Origin: Streptomyces sp. NBC_01237 | GTDB taxonomy: Bacteria > Actinomycetota > Actinomycetes > Streptomycetales > Streptomycetaceae | NCBI RefSeq assembly: GCF_035917275.1 | Contig: NZ_CP108510.1 | Coordinates: 252,405-316,404, forward strand | Reading direction: 5' to 3' | Length of the DNA stretch: 64,000 nt | Part shown: in pieces, positions 49,025 to 58,361 of the stretch | Layout: each line of letters begins with the position of its first letter | Position numbering within the stretch: position 1 is the stretch's first letter | Made by a program: the position numbers and the translations under genes | Notes under the pieces: generated by a model | Database searches by the model: none | What the model was told of the DNA's origin: nothing | Seen by the model: only the letters and a program-made list of their open reading frames with translations

Positions 49025-50185
49025 GTGACCAGCAGGCTTCCGGCAGGGAACCAAGGCCCGACGACCGGACCCGACGAGGACGACTGCGTGCAGCGCCACG
49101 GTGAGACGAGCTCAACCGCTCCCCCCGCCAGGTCGGTGGCCCCGCTTGCCCTTGCCCGCTGGTGCGCCGGAAACGGCTGGCCGGTCCATCCGCTGGCCGC
49201 AGGACGCAAAACGCCGGCCGCCAACTGCCCCTCCTGCAAGGACCGGCACCACGATCCCGCGACGTGCCCGTGCCTGCCCGCAGGACGCCCCTGCCACGGC
49301 TTCCACGCGGGCACCACGGCCCCGGACAGGATCGACCGCTGGTGGGGCGACACCCCCCGCGCCGGGGTCGGTGTCGCCTGCGGTCCGGCCGGCCTGGTCG
49401 TCATCGACGTCGACGCGCACTCCGCCCCCGTCCCCGACCGGGGCCGCCTGCTCCCGGGCATCGCGATCCACGAGTCCGTCAACCTCGACGGGCTCGCCTC
49501 GGGCTTCGACACCCTGGCGCTCCTCGCGGCACTCCGGAGACAGCCGTCCCCCGCGGAGGACGAAAGCACCCTGAGGGTCCGTACGCCGTCGGGCGGGCTG
49601 CACGTCTGGTACCGGAACCCGGCCCCCGCCCCGCGGTACCGGTCCTCGGCCGGATCCAGCCCGAAGGTCGCCCTCGCCTGGCAGGTCGACGTACGGGCCC
49701 ACGGCGGATACATCATCGCCCCGGCGACCCGCACCTCCCAGGGCACGTACGAAGCCGTCGGCGCCACCCGGATGCCCGCCCCGCTGCCGGAGTGGCTCGC
49801 CGTGGAACTCACCCGCACCGGACATGTCCTGACGCCCGACCGCCCGAGAACGCCCCCAGCCCCGCTCGCCGCCCCCCTTCCCCGTGCCCGCGGCGCGCGC
49901 AGCCCGAAGCGCGCCCAGCGGGTGCTCGACCCGCTCGTCGGCGCCGTCCGCGCGTGCGCGGCGACGCCCGAGGGAGCCGGGTTCACGGAGAAGCTGAACC
50001 GCGCCGCGTTCACGGCAGGGGGCCTGATCGCCGCCGGGCACCTGGACGAACGGGCCGTCCGCCCCCTCCTGGCGGACGCGGCCGATGCCGCCAGGCCCTG
50101 GCAGACGGCGCGCAACGAGAAGATCATTCATGACGGTCTCGCCGCCGGGACCGTCCGTCCGCTCCACCTCGAAGGACGTTCATGA
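49025..50185 (+). CDS. Primase-polymerase-like replication protein, module B
   Basis: A 386-residue homologue of the module A primase. It has WPVHPLAAGRKTP, a cysteine/histidine-rich insert (CPSCKDRHHDPATCPC), the metal motif VVIDVDAH near residue 125 and HGGYIIAPA near residue 225. About half of the residues match module A, so the modules are old paralogs. GTG 49025 follows AGGGAA; GTG 49088 is an alternative that gives a length closer to the module A protein. It is coupled by ATGA overlap to the helicase. Confidence 0.9.
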   Translation: MTSRLPAGNQGPTTGPDEDDCVQRHGETSSTAPPARSVAPLALARWCAGNGWPVHPLAAGRKTPAANCPSCKDRHHDPATCPCLPAGRPCHGFHAGTTAPDRIDRWWGDTPRAGVGVACGPAGLVVIDVDAHSAPVPDRGRLLPGIAIHESVNLDGLASGFDTLALLAALRRQPSPAEDESTLRVRTPSGGLHVWYRNPAPAPRYRSSAGSSPKVALAWQVDVRAHGGYIIAPATRTSQGTYEAVGATRMPAPLPEWLAVELTRTGHVLTPDRPRTPPAPLAAPLPRARGARSPKRAQRVLDPLVGAVRACAATPEGAGFTEKLNRAAFTAGGLIAAGHLDERAVRPLLADAADAARPWQTARNEKIIHDGLAAGTVRPLHLEGRS

Positions 50186-51720
50186 GCAGCGCCGAAAGCA
50201 AGCGTTTTGACGCAACTGCCGCCGCTCAGCAGATGCTCGATCTTCAGGACGACATCCCGGCCCTGCCCGCGCAGACGTCGGCCGAGCAGCCGCCCGCACC
50301 GGCGGCCCCCGCTGCCCCTCCGGCCGGGGCCACGGACGGACAGCTGCCCACCACCCTCACCGACCGCGGCAACGCGAAACTGTTCGTCCGCCTCTACCGC
50401 GACGCGTTCCGGCATGTCGAGGGCCTGGGCTGGTTCTGCTGGGACGGATACCGGTGGAAGCGCACCGGAGGGGAGAAGGCCGCGCTGTGGGCGGCGGGGG
50501 AGATGGCCGAGGAGATGCCGGAGGCCGACCCCCGCGGTGTGTTCAGCAACCGCGAGCTGTACCTCCACAAGAAGCGCACGCTGTCGACCACCGGCATGAA
50601 AGCGCTCCTCGTCCAGGCCAAAGCCTCCCCGGACCTGTCCCTGGACCCCGACACCCTCGACGGCGACCCCTACGCCCTGTGCACCCCCGAAGGCGTCGTC
50701 GACCTGACCACCGGCAGGCTCCGCAAGCCGGACGCGACCCGGGACTTCCACTCCCGCGCCACCAGCGTCGCCCCCGAGGCCATGCCCACCCCGCGCTGGG
50801 ACCGCTTTCTCACCGACACCTTCGGCGACGACGCCGAAGGCCGGGAAATGATCGACTTCCTGAACCTGCTCCTCGGCTACTCCGTCACCGGCGACGTCGG
50901 GGCCCAGGTCCTGCCCTTCCTCCACGGACAGGGCAAGAACGGCAAGTCCGTCCTCCTCGACGTGATGATCCAGATCCTGGGCGACTACGCGGACGCCGCC
51001 CCGCCCGGCTTCCTCATGGACCGCGGCGCGTTCTCCGAGCACTCCACCGAGCTCACCGAGCTCCACGGCCGCCGCCTCATCGTCTGCAGCGAACTCAAAC
51101 CGAACGACAAGTTCGACGAAGCACGTGTCCGCCTCCTGACCGGCGGCGACAAGATCAAGGCCCGACGCATGCGGCAGGACTACTTCTCCTTCACCCCCAC
51201 CCACCACCTCTGGCTCCTCGGCAACCACCGCCCCGAGGTCTCCACCGGCGGCTTCGCCTTCTGGCGCCGTATCCGCCTGCTGCCCTTCGAACGCGTCGTC
51301 CCCGACGCACACAAGATCGACAACCTGGCCGTCGAACTCGTCCGCGACGAAGGCCCCGGCATCCTGCACTGGCTCACCGAAGGCGCCCGCCGCTACCTCG
51401 CCACCCGCGACCCCCTCACCGGCCCCGACCGGGTCCGTATCGCCACCAGCGCCTACGCCAACACCGAGGACCACATCGGTCGCTTCCTCGCCGAATGCTG
51501 CACCCGTGACACCGAGACCCACCCCGACCTCCGCGTCGAGCAGGGTCTTCTCTACAACGCCTACAGCTCCTGGTGCACCGCCGGAGAGGGCATCCGCCCC
51601 GCCACCGCACGCACCTTCGCCACCCGGGTCCGGCAGGAACTCGCCCTCGCGTCACCCTCCGACATGATCAAATCCAACGGCAGGAAGTTCTACCCCGCCC
51701 TGGCCCTGGTGGCCGAGTAG
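50182..51720 (+). CDS. SF3/D5-type replication helicase, module B
   Basis: A 512-residue helicase homologous to those of modules A and C, with Walker A GQGKNGKS near residue 254, HGRRLIVCSELKP, LWLLGNHRPEVSTGGFAFWRR and LPFERVV. Unlike A and C, it is diverged throughout and shows no converted block. With its primase, iterons and small protein, module B looks complete and functional. Confidence 0.92.
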   Translation: MSSAESKRFDATAAAQQMLDLQDDIPALPAQTSAEQPPAPAAPAAPPAGATDGQLPTTLTDRGNAKLFVRLYRDAFRHVEGLGWFCWDGYRWKRTGGEKAALWAAGEMAEEMPEADPRGVFSNRELYLHKKRTLSTTGMKALLVQAKASPDLSLDPDTLDGDPYALCTPEGVVDLTTGRLRKPDATRDFHSRATSVAPEAMPTPRWDRFLTDTFGDDAEGREMIDFLNLLLGYSVTGDVGAQVLPFLHGQGKNGKSVLLDVMIQILGDYADAAPPGFLMDRGAFSEHSTELTELHGRRLIVCSELKPNDKFDEARVRLLTGGDKIKARRMRQDYFSFTPTHHLWLLGNHRPEVSTGGFAFWRRIRLLPFERVVPDAHKIDNLAVELVRDEGPGILHWLTEGARRYLATRDPLTGPDRVRIATSAYANTEDHIGRFLAECCTRDTETHPDLRVEQGLLYNAYSSWCTAGEGIRPATARTFATRVRQELALASPSDMIKSNGRKFYPALALVAE

Positions 51721-51881
51721 ATGCCGCCCGCCGACGCATCGCCGCACCCATACCCCGGACCCCTCTACGATGAAGGGGCCCACCCCCGCGCGGACGTCCC
51801 CGCCGCGCCCCGGGCCGGGACACAACGAAAGCACCGGACGGACCACCACCGGCGCAGCCCCACACAGGAGGGAACGCGGCC

Positions 51882-52268
51882 ATGAGCTCGCTACTGACCG
51901 AGAGCGACCTCAGCGACGAAGCCCGCATCGTGTGGCTGGAGAACCCCGACGCCCTCGACTACGTCCGCCAGGCCCTCGACAAGACGCCCCGCCGCCGCAA
52001 CAAACCCCGCTACGCCCGCGACGGCAGGATGATCGGCTACACCGAACTCGACGAGACCGCGGACGCCGACCCCGACAGCGGCCTCTACCGCCGCCGGGTC
52101 TTCTTCCTGCTTCCCCACGACCGGGACACCGCCCCCGAAGGCGTCTACCGCCAGGGAGCGCCCGGCGAGGCCGTCGACCCGCGGACCGTCGAGGCCCGCA
52201 AGGTCGGAGAGAAGACCCTCCGCTCCCAGCAGGGCGCTGCCGCGTCCGTGTCTTCCGCGAGCCGCTGA
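51882..52268 (+). CDS. Small conserved replication-module protein, module B
   Basis: A 128-residue homologue of the small proteins at 33279 and 35672: SDEARIVWLENPDALDYVRQALDKTP, ARDGRMIGY, RRRVFFLLPHDRD and PEGVYRQGAPGEAVDPRT. In module B it is separated from the helicase by 161 bases rather than overlapping, so it may have its own promoter. ATG 51882 follows GGAGGGAACG. The family function is unknown; presence in every module supports a replication role. Confidence 0.8.
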   Translation: MSSLLTESDLSDEARIVWLENPDALDYVRQALDKTPRRRNKPRYARDGRMIGYTELDETADADPDSGLYRRRVFFLLPHDRDTAPEGVYRQGAPGEAVDPRTVEARKVGEKTLRSQQGAAASVSSASR

Positions 52269-52358
52269 CACACCGGGCCGCCCGGTACCGCAGCGTTGCG
52301 GACCGGCGGCGTCAACCGGGCGGCAGCCCGCGCCGGGCCGGATTCCCCGTACGGTGGA

Positions 52359-52979
52359 TCAGCGTCCGCTGCGCGCGTCGCCCAGACCCTGCCACCGCTC
52401 CGCGATGTCCGCGGTGGGTGCGGGGAGCTGGAACTGGTCGAGTATCCGCATCACGATGTGGTCCACGATGTCGCCGATACCGCGCGGGATGTCGTAGAAG
52501 GCGGGCATGGGCGGGACGATGCGCGCCCCCATCCGGGAGAGGGCGAGCATGTTCTCCAGATGGATCTCGTTCAGCGGTGTCTCCCGCGGTACGAGAACCA
52601 GCGGGCGGCGCTCCTTGAGCGTGACGTCGGCCGCGCGGGCGATGAGATTGTCGGCGAATCCGTGGCGTACCGCCGCAAGGGTCTTCATGCTGCACGGCAC
52701 GATGACCATTCCCGCGACGGGATAGGAGCCGGAGGAGATCGTGGCGCCCTGCTCACCGAACTTGTGACTCACATCGGCGAGTTCGGCGAACTGCCGGCTG
52801 GTGCGGGACGTCTCCACCTCGATGGTGGAGCGGGCCCAGGTGCTCAGGACGAGATGGGTCTCCACCTCCGGCACCTCCCGCAGGACCTCCAGCAGGCGGA
52901 GAGCGATCGGGGCCCCGGTGGCGCCGGTGACTCCGACAACGATCCGGATGGGGACGTGTGTGGGGGTGGGGGCTGTCAC
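52359..52979 (-). CDS. ubiX: UbiX-type flavin prenyltransferase
   Basis: A 206-residue UbiX/Pad1 protein, which makes prenylated FMN, the cofactor of UbiD decarboxylases. Motifs: VVGVTGATGAPIALRL near the start, SGSYPVAGMVIVPCSMKTLAA and RPLVLVPRETPLNEIHLENML. GTG 52979 follows AGGAG at six bases. It lies directly downstream of the UbiD-type gene on the same strand; the pair matches the vdcB/vdcC-type hydroxyarylic acid decarboxylases of Streptomyces, although no vdcD-like third subunit is seen. Confidence 0.92.
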   Translation of the reverse strand: MTAPTPTHVPIRIVVGVTGATGAPIALRLLEVLREVPEVETHLVLSTWARSTIEVETSRTSRQFAELADVSHKFGEQGATISSGSYPVAGMVIVPCSMKTLAAVRHGFADNLIARAADVTLKERRPLVLVPRETPLNEIHLENMLALSRMGARIVPPMPAFYDIPRGIGDIVDHIVMRILDQFQLPAPTADIAERWQGLGDARSGR

Positions 52980-53066
52980 AGCATGCTCCTGGTACGGGAA
53001 GGAAGGGGAGGGGGCGGACCGGCCGGGAGGGAGGCACACAGCGGCCCTCCCTCCCGTCGGTGCGGG

Positions 53067-54506
53067 CTACAGAGGCAGGACACCCGCCCAGCGCCTGCGC
53101 AGGTCCTCGCGGGTCGCGTCGTCGACGCGATTGGCCGCCGGGTACTGGTCCTTCCACGCGAACGGCTTGGTCGCGTCGATCAGCACGATGCCCATCGACA
53201 GGTCGCCGTCCACCCGCTTGGCGGGCGACAGGCGCGGATCGATCGCGGTGGTCGGTGCGCGCAGCACCTGGAGGGACTCCGACGGGTCGACGCGGGTGAA
53301 CACCGCCCACAGGACGTGGTTGATGTCGGTGATGTCGATGTCCTCGTCGACCACCACGAAGTACCGCTCCATCCCGCCGGTACGCTTGCGCCCCGCCGCC
53401 GCGAGCAGCGCGTGCATGGCGTCGCCCGCGCCGGTCTGTTCGATGGAGACGACCATCATGAGCTGCCGGGCGTACGCCCACACCCCCTTGATGTTCTGCA
53501 CCCCGGAGGCTTCCAGGTGGTCCCAGGTCACCGACGCCGAGTACAGCGGGACGGCCTGGTCACCGGCCGGAACGGTCGGGAGCATCGGCGGGGCGCCCAG
53601 GATGATCGGGTCGTCGCGGTGCAGGATCCGGGTCACCCGGACCACGGTCTCCTGGCCCGAGTGGGTGTAGTAGCCGGTCCACTCCCCGAACGGGCCTTCC
53701 AGTACGGACTCCTCCTCGACCGGCGGCAGTTCACCCTCGATGACGATCTCCGCGTACGCCGGGACGGGAAGGTCGCTGCCCGGTGCGTACAGCACCTCGA
53801 CCCCCTGCCCGCGCAGCCCGCCCGCCAGGTCGTACTCCGACATCCCGGACGGCGCGGCGATCGCCGCCGCGGTCGAGAGGATCGGGTCCTGGCCCACCAC
53901 CACCGCGATCGGGCAGTTCAGGCCGCGCTGCCAGTACTTCTCGGCGATGGCCTTGGCGTGCCGGTTGCCGAGCATCCAGAGCGAGAGCCGGTCCCGGCCC
54001 TGGACACAGGCCCGGTACGTGCCGACGTTGACCCAGCCACTGTCGGGGTCACGGGTGATGACCATGCAGGCGGTACCGATGTAGCGGCCGCCGTCCCCGT
54101 CGTGCCACCGCGGCGCGGGGAAGACACCGAGATCCACGTCATCGCCGACCAGGACGTTCTCCAGCACCGGGCCCGTGGCGACCTCCACCGGAGGAATCGG
54201 TTCGAGCCGCTTGCTCAGGTCCTTCCACTCCCGAACGATGTCCAGCTTCCCCGTCTCCGGCGGCAGCCCGAGGGCCACCGCCGTACGGGCGGCCGTCCCC
54301 ATGAAGTTGGTGAACACCCGGTACCCCGCCGGGAAGCCGGGGATGTTGTCGAACATCAGGGCGGGGCCTTCCTTCTCCGCCATCAGTTCGGAGATGCCGC
54401 CGATGTCCAGGTCCCGGTCCGCGCCGTCGATCCGGAGGACCTCGTCCTTCCCCAGGGTCCCGGTGATGTGGTCGATGTAATGCCGAAGATCACGGAATGC
54501 GCTCAT
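53067..54506 (-). CDS. ubiD: UbiD-family prenyl-FMN decarboxylase
   Basis: A 479-residue UbiD enzyme, which reversibly decarboxylates aromatic or unsaturated acids. The catalytic Arg and two Glu of the family can be placed in GTYRACVQGRDRLS (about residue 165), EIVIEGELPP (about 257) and EGPFGEWTGYYT (about 270). Length and the pairing with UbiX suggest a phenolic-acid (vanillate or hydroxybenzoate) decarboxylase. It is divergent from an AsnC-type regulator, so induction by the substrate is likely. Confidence 0.93.
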   Translation of the reverse strand: MSAFRDLRHYIDHITGTLGKDEVLRIDGADRDLDIGGISELMAEKEGPALMFDNIPGFPAGYRVFTNFMGTAARTAVALGLPPETGKLDIVREWKDLSKRLEPIPPVEVATGPVLENVLVGDDVDLGVFPAPRWHDGDGGRYIGTACMVITRDPDSGWVNVGTYRACVQGRDRLSLWMLGNRHAKAIAEKYWQRGLNCPIAVVVGQDPILSTAAAIAAPSGMSEYDLAGGLRGQGVEVLYAPGSDLPVPAYAEIVIEGELPPVEEESVLEGPFGEWTGYYTHSGQETVVRVTRILHRDDPIILGAPPMLPTVPAGDQAVPLYSASVTWDHLEASGVQNIKGVWAYARQLMMVVSIEQTGAGDAMHALLAAAGRKRTGGMERYFVVVDEDIDITDINHVLWAVFTRVDPSESLQVLRAPTTAIDPRLSPAKRVDGDLSMGIVLIDATKPFAWKDQYPAANRVDDATREDLRRRWAGVLPL

Positions 54507-54724
54507 GTGCCGTCGGGAGCCGGGCGGCAGGCCCGGAGTCTCCCGTCCTCCTCATTCTCGAAGGCGGCCGGCTGCGGCTGAAGCAGCCGGCCGCGAAGCG
54601 TGCGGCTGCCGCCCGGGCAGGGGCCCGGGCGGGGCTCGCACACCGAGGATTCGCACCGGCCCCGACCGCGGGCAACGAGCAGGCACACGGATGCCGGTTT
54701 TCACGAGATATAGAGTCGGGATAC

Positions 54725-55750
54725 ATGGAATCCCTCGATCTGCAGCTGATCCACGCACTGAAGATCGACGGCCGCGCACCACTGCGCCGGATCGCCTCGG
54801 TGCTGGGTGTCTCCGACCAGCTGGCCGCCCGCCGCTACGCCCGGCTCTGCGAGACGGCCGGGCTCCGCGTCGTGGGACGGCTCAACCCCCGGCCGGTGGG
54901 ACAGACCGTGTGGGTGCTGCGCCTCCAGTGCGTCCCCAGCGCCTCGCACGGCATCGCCCGCGCACTGGCCGAGCGGGACGACACCCGGTGGGTCCAGCTC
55001 GCCTCCGGCGGGACCGAGGTCATCTGCCACCTCGCGGTGCACGGCGACAGGGACCGGGACGCCCTGCTGCTGGACAGGATCCCCGCGAGCCGCCGGGTCA
55101 CGGCGATCACCGCGCACCGGATGCTGCGGCTGTTCAAGGGCGGCCCGACCACCTGGCACGGCCCCACCTCCGCGCTGAGCCGGGAGCAGAGCGACGCCCT
55201 CGCCCCCGGGTACCCGCCTCCCGACGCCCGCTCCTCGCCGCTGCGGCTGACGGATCTCGACCAGGTCCTGCTGGCCACGCTGACCCGCGACGGCCGTACG
55301 CCGCACGCCCGGCTGGCCGCCGAGGCCCGCTGCCACGAATCGACCGTGCGCCGCCGCATCGCCCACCTGCGTACGGCCGGGGCGCTCTTCTTCGACGTGG
55401 ACGTCGACGAGAGCACGCTGGGAGACCCGGCGGCCACGGTGATGTGGATGGCCGTGCGGCCCGCACGGCTCGCAGCCGTGGCCGCCGCGCTGGCAGAGCA
55501 CCCGGAAGTGGCGTACGCGGCGGCCACCACGGGGCGTACCAACCTCTTCGCCAAGGTCCTCTGCCCCGACGACGAGTACCTGTACACCTACCTCTCCGAC
55601 CGCGTCGGAGCCCTTCCCGGCATCGACACGGTCGAGACCGCCCCGGTCATCCGCGTCTTCAAACGCTCGGGCGCCGTCGCCCGCGACCGGGGCCGGCCGG
55701 TGGGCGCGAGCGGCGAACGACGAAGCGCCCAGGGACATTCACCCTCATGA
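54725..55750 (+). CDS. Lrp/AsnC-family regulator with duplicated DNA-binding units
   Basis: A 341-residue protein with two AsnC-type units: one helix-turn-helix near residues 5-45 (DLQLIHALKIDGRAPLRRIASVLGVSD) and a second near residues 175-215 (LDQVLLATLTRDGRTPHARLAAEA), each with an alpha-beta sensor domain. It is twice the size of ordinary Lrp proteins, so one chain may equal a dimer. It is divergent from ubiD across 218 bases and probably controls it. ATG 54725 lies close to a possible TATAGAGT -10 element, so the transcript may have little or no leader. Confidence 0.88.
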   Translation: MESLDLQLIHALKIDGRAPLRRIASVLGVSDQLAARRYARLCETAGLRVVGRLNPRPVGQTVWVLRLQCVPSASHGIARALAERDDTRWVQLASGGTEVICHLAVHGDRDRDALLLDRIPASRRVTAITAHRMLRLFKGGPTTWHGPTSALSREQSDALAPGYPPPDARSSPLRLTDLDQVLLATLTRDGRTPHARLAAEARCHESTVRRRIAHLRTAGALFFDVDVDESTLGDPAATVMWMAVRPARLAAVAAALAEHPEVAYAAATTGRTNLFAKVLCPDDEYLYTYLSDRVGALPGIDTVETAPVIRVFKRSGAVARDRGRPVGASGERRSAQGHSPS

Positions 55751-55813
55751 GTGACGCACCGACCGGTGCCCCGCCCAGGACAGCGGTCGGTGAACTCCGC
55801 CGCACCGCGACGG

Positions 55814-56803
55814 TCAGGACGCCTGCGGTCCGACGGTGAGCACGATCTTGCCCGTGGTCCGGTCGGTCTCTCCGAGGGCGTGCGCCGCGGCCGCTTCGGC
55901 GAGCGGGAAGACGGCCTCGATGTGGGCGCGCAGCGAGCCGGCCTCCACGAGGTCCGCGATCGCCCTCATGCCCGCGTGGTCCGCCTCCACGAGCAGGGTT
56001 TCGACGCGGACACCCAGCCCGTCCGCCCGTGCGGCCTCGTCCGGGTCCGTCCCCGGCAGGAGGGAGACGAGGACGCCGCCGGGGCGCAGGATGCCGAGCG
56101 ACCGGGCGCGGGTGTCGCCGGAGAGGGGGTCGAGGACGACATCGATGTTCTGGACGGCTTCGGCGAAGTCGACGCTGCGGTAGTCGATCACCTCGTCGGC
56201 GCCGAGCGAGCGGACGAAGTCGTGCTTGGGAGCGCTGGCGGTGCCGATGACGTACGCGCCGCGGGCCTTGGCGATCTGGACGGCGAGATGACCGACGCCA
56301 CCGGCGGCCGCGTGGACGAGGACCCGCTGACCGGGGCGGACCCCGGCGGTGTCGACGAGCGCCTGGTACGCGGTCAGGGCGGCGAGCGGGAGGGCCCCGG
56401 CCTGGATGTGGTCGATACCGGCGGGCTTGTGGGCGAAGGCGCGCGCCGGGGCGGTCACGTACTCGGCGTGGGAGCCCACACCGTACGGGTAGGGGAGCAT
56501 GCCGAAGACCTCGTCGCCGGGCTTGAACAGGGTGACGCCGTAGCCGACGGCTTCGACGACTCCGGAGACGTCCCAGCCGAGGACGAGCGGCAGCCGGTCG
56601 AGGAAGCCGCCGCCGGCCCGGTGCTTCCAGTCGGTGGGATTGACACCGGCCGCGCGGACGGCGACCGAGATCTGGCTCGGTCCGGGGACGGGCTTCGGCA
56701 GACGGACCTCCTTGAGGACGTCGGGGGTGCCGTTGATGTCCTGGCTGATGGCGCGCATGGTGGCGGCGGCCGGTGCGGTGTTGTCCGCTGTGCTGTGGCT
56801 CAT
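55814..56803 (-). CDS. Quinone oxidoreductase / zinc-independent alcohol dehydrogenase family protein
   Basis: A 329-residue medium-chain reductase: VRAAGVNPTDWKHRAG, LGWDVSGVVEAVG, VFGMLPYP and the NADPH motif AAAGGVGHLAVQIAK near residue 165. Lack of the zinc ligands places it with quinone oxidoreductases and enoyl reductases. It is divergent from the GlxA-type regulator, which probably controls it. The role may be detoxification of quinones or enones. Confidence 0.9.
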   Translation of the reverse strand: MSHSTADNTAPAAATMRAISQDINGTPDVLKEVRLPKPVPGPSQISVAVRAAGVNPTDWKHRAGGGFLDRLPLVLGWDVSGVVEAVGYGVTLFKPGDEVFGMLPYPYGVGSHAEYVTAPARAFAHKPAGIDHIQAGALPLAALTAYQALVDTAGVRPGQRVLVHAAAGGVGHLAVQIAKARGAYVIGTASAPKHDFVRSLGADEVIDYRSVDFAEAVQNIDVVLDPLSGDTRARSLGILRPGGVLVSLLPGTDPDEAARADGLGVRVETLLVEADHAGMRAIADLVEAGSLRAHIEAVFPLAEAAAAHALGETDRTTGKIVLTVGPQAS

Positions 56804-56872
56804 GGGTCCAGCGTGGCGGACCGGCCCGTTCCGTACCATGGCATGATTGCCATCTTTCGACAGGATCCTGCC

Positions 56873-57832
56873 ATGGGACATGTTCACCGCGTCGTCGTCC
56901 TCGCACTGGACGGCGTGTACCCGTTCGAACTGGGCATTCCGAGCCGGGTCTTCGGAGCCGCGGACGGCCGGTACGAGGTGGTCACCTGCACCGTCGACGG
57001 ACGCCCCGTGCGGACGAACTCCGATTTCTCGGTCCATGTCGAGCACGGCCCGGAGGTGCTGGCCACGGCCGACACCGTTGTGATCCCCCCGTTCGACACC
57101 TCACTCATCACGCGGGAGGTGCCACCGGCCCTCGCCACAGCCCTGGCCTCCGTTCCGACGGGCGCGCGCGTCGTGTCGATCTGCACCGCCGCCTTCCTCC
57201 TCGCGGCCGCCGGACTGCTCGACGGCCGCCCGGCCACCACACACTGGGCGCTCGCCCGCGTCTTCCAGCAGTGGTTCCCGCACATCGCGCTCGATCCGGA
57301 CGTGCTCTTCGTCGACGACGGTGACGTGCTGACATCGGCGGGCGCCGCCTCGGGGGTCGACGTCTGCCTGCACCTCGTACGCAAGGACCACGGCACCGAG
57401 ATCGCCAACCGTGTCGCGCGCGCCTGCGTCGTACCGCCGTGGCGGGACGGCGGGCAGGCGCAGTACATCGAGCAGCCGGTGCCCGAGACCTCGGCGAACG
57501 GAACCGCGGCCACCCGTCAGTGGGCGCTGGAGAACCTGCGCGAGCCGCTGACCCTGGCCGAACTCGCCGACCACGCCCGCATGAGCCTGCGGACCTTCGC
57601 CCGCCGCTTCGGCGAGGAGGTGGGCATGAGTCCGGGGCGGTGGCTGATCCAGCAGCGCGTCGCCAGGGCACGCCATCTGCTGGAATCCACCGACTTTCCG
57701 GTGGACGACATCGCCGCCCAGGTCGGCTTCGGCACGGGTACGTCGCTGCGCCAGCACCTGCACACGGCCATCGGCGTGACCCCGCTCGCCTACCGGCGCA
57801 CCTTCCGGGGCGTACCGGCGGACATCCACTGA
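56873..57832 (+). CDS. GlxA-type AraC regulator (DJ-1/PfpI domain plus AraC helix-turn-helix)
   Basis: A 319-residue regulator: N-terminal amidotransferase-like DJ-1/PfpI domain (VVVLALDGVYPFELGIPSRVF; SICTAAFLLAAAGLLDGRPATTHW, with Cys at the nucleophile position) and C-terminal AraC DNA-binding units (LADHARMSLRTFARRF, IAAQVGFGTGTSLRQH). ATG 56873 follows AGGA at seven bases; ATG 56843 is an upstream alternative. It shares a 70-base promoter with the divergent oxidoreductase gene and probably activates it. Confidence 0.9.
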   Translation: MGHVHRVVVLALDGVYPFELGIPSRVFGAADGRYEVVTCTVDGRPVRTNSDFSVHVEHGPEVLATADTVVIPPFDTSLITREVPPALATALASVPTGARVVSICTAAFLLAAAGLLDGRPATTHWALARVFQQWFPHIALDPDVLFVDDGDVLTSAGAASGVDVCLHLVRKDHGTEIANRVARACVVPPWRDGGQAQYIEQPVPETSANGTAATRQWALENLREPLTLAELADHARMSLRTFARRFGEEVGMSPGRWLIQQRVARARHLLESTDFPVDDIAAQVGFGTGTSLRQHLHTAIGVTPLAYRRTFRGVPADIH

Positions 57833-57835
57833 GAC

Positions 57836-57861
57836 CGAGCGGGGGAGGGAACTCCCGCTCG
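57836..57861 (+). terminator. Terminator hairpin after the GlxA-type gene
   Basis: CGAGCGGG and CCCGCTCG are perfect complements around a 10-base loop, three bases after the stop codon. Confidence 0.7.
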
Positions 57862-57959
57862 TGGCACCGCTCATGATGACGTGTGAGGTAATCGCGGCTC
57901 CGCCCACTCCCGGCTAGGTTCGGTCACCGCTCATGTTCCCGGAACCGAGGAGCCCGACC

Positions 57960-58322
57960 GTGCCCGCTTTCGGCTTCGCCCATCTCCGCAGCCGCCGTCA
58001 TCACTCCGACATCATCGAGTACCTGGAGCGCATCCAGGCAACCCTCGACCCCTTCGAGGGCCGCTTCGTCATCCACGGCCCGCCCACCCAAGTGCTGGAG
58101 GGGAACTGGCCCGGCACCATGGTGCTGATCGAGTTCCCCGGCCTGGACGTGGCCCGCGCCTGGTACGACTCCCCGGCGTACCAGGAGATCCTGCCGCTGC
58201 GCAGCGACCACATCGAGGGGGACCTCCTGCTGATCGACGGCGTCGGTCCGGGCTACGACCCGGCCGACCGCGCACGCAGCCTGCGCGCCGAGGCCGAACA
58301 GGCGGGGGAGCGGGACTCGTAG
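57960..58322 (+). CDS. DUF1330 protein
   Basis: A 120-residue ferredoxin-like-fold protein of the DUF1330 family: YLERIQATLDPFEGRFVIHG, VLEGNWPGTMVLIEFP and AWYDSPAYQEILPLR are typical. The family forms small dimeric alpha-beta barrels, some acting as enzymes or binding proteins, mostly uncharacterised. GTG 57960 follows GAGGAG. It converges with the hydrolase gene. Confidence 0.85.
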   Translation: MPAFGFAHLRSRRHHSDIIEYLERIQATLDPFEGRFVIHGPPTQVLEGNWPGTMVLIEFPGLDVARAWYDSPAYQEILPLRSDHIEGDLLLIDGVGPGYDPADRARSLRAEAEQAGERDS

Positions 58323-58361
58323 GACCGAAACCGCAGGAGGAGCGCGCCGAGGAGCGCCGCG

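Noticed and set aside
52296..54581. A 761-codon plus-strand frame over ubiX/ubiD
   Set aside because: Low-complexity shadow; the minus-strand proteins carry UbiX and UbiD active-site motifs.
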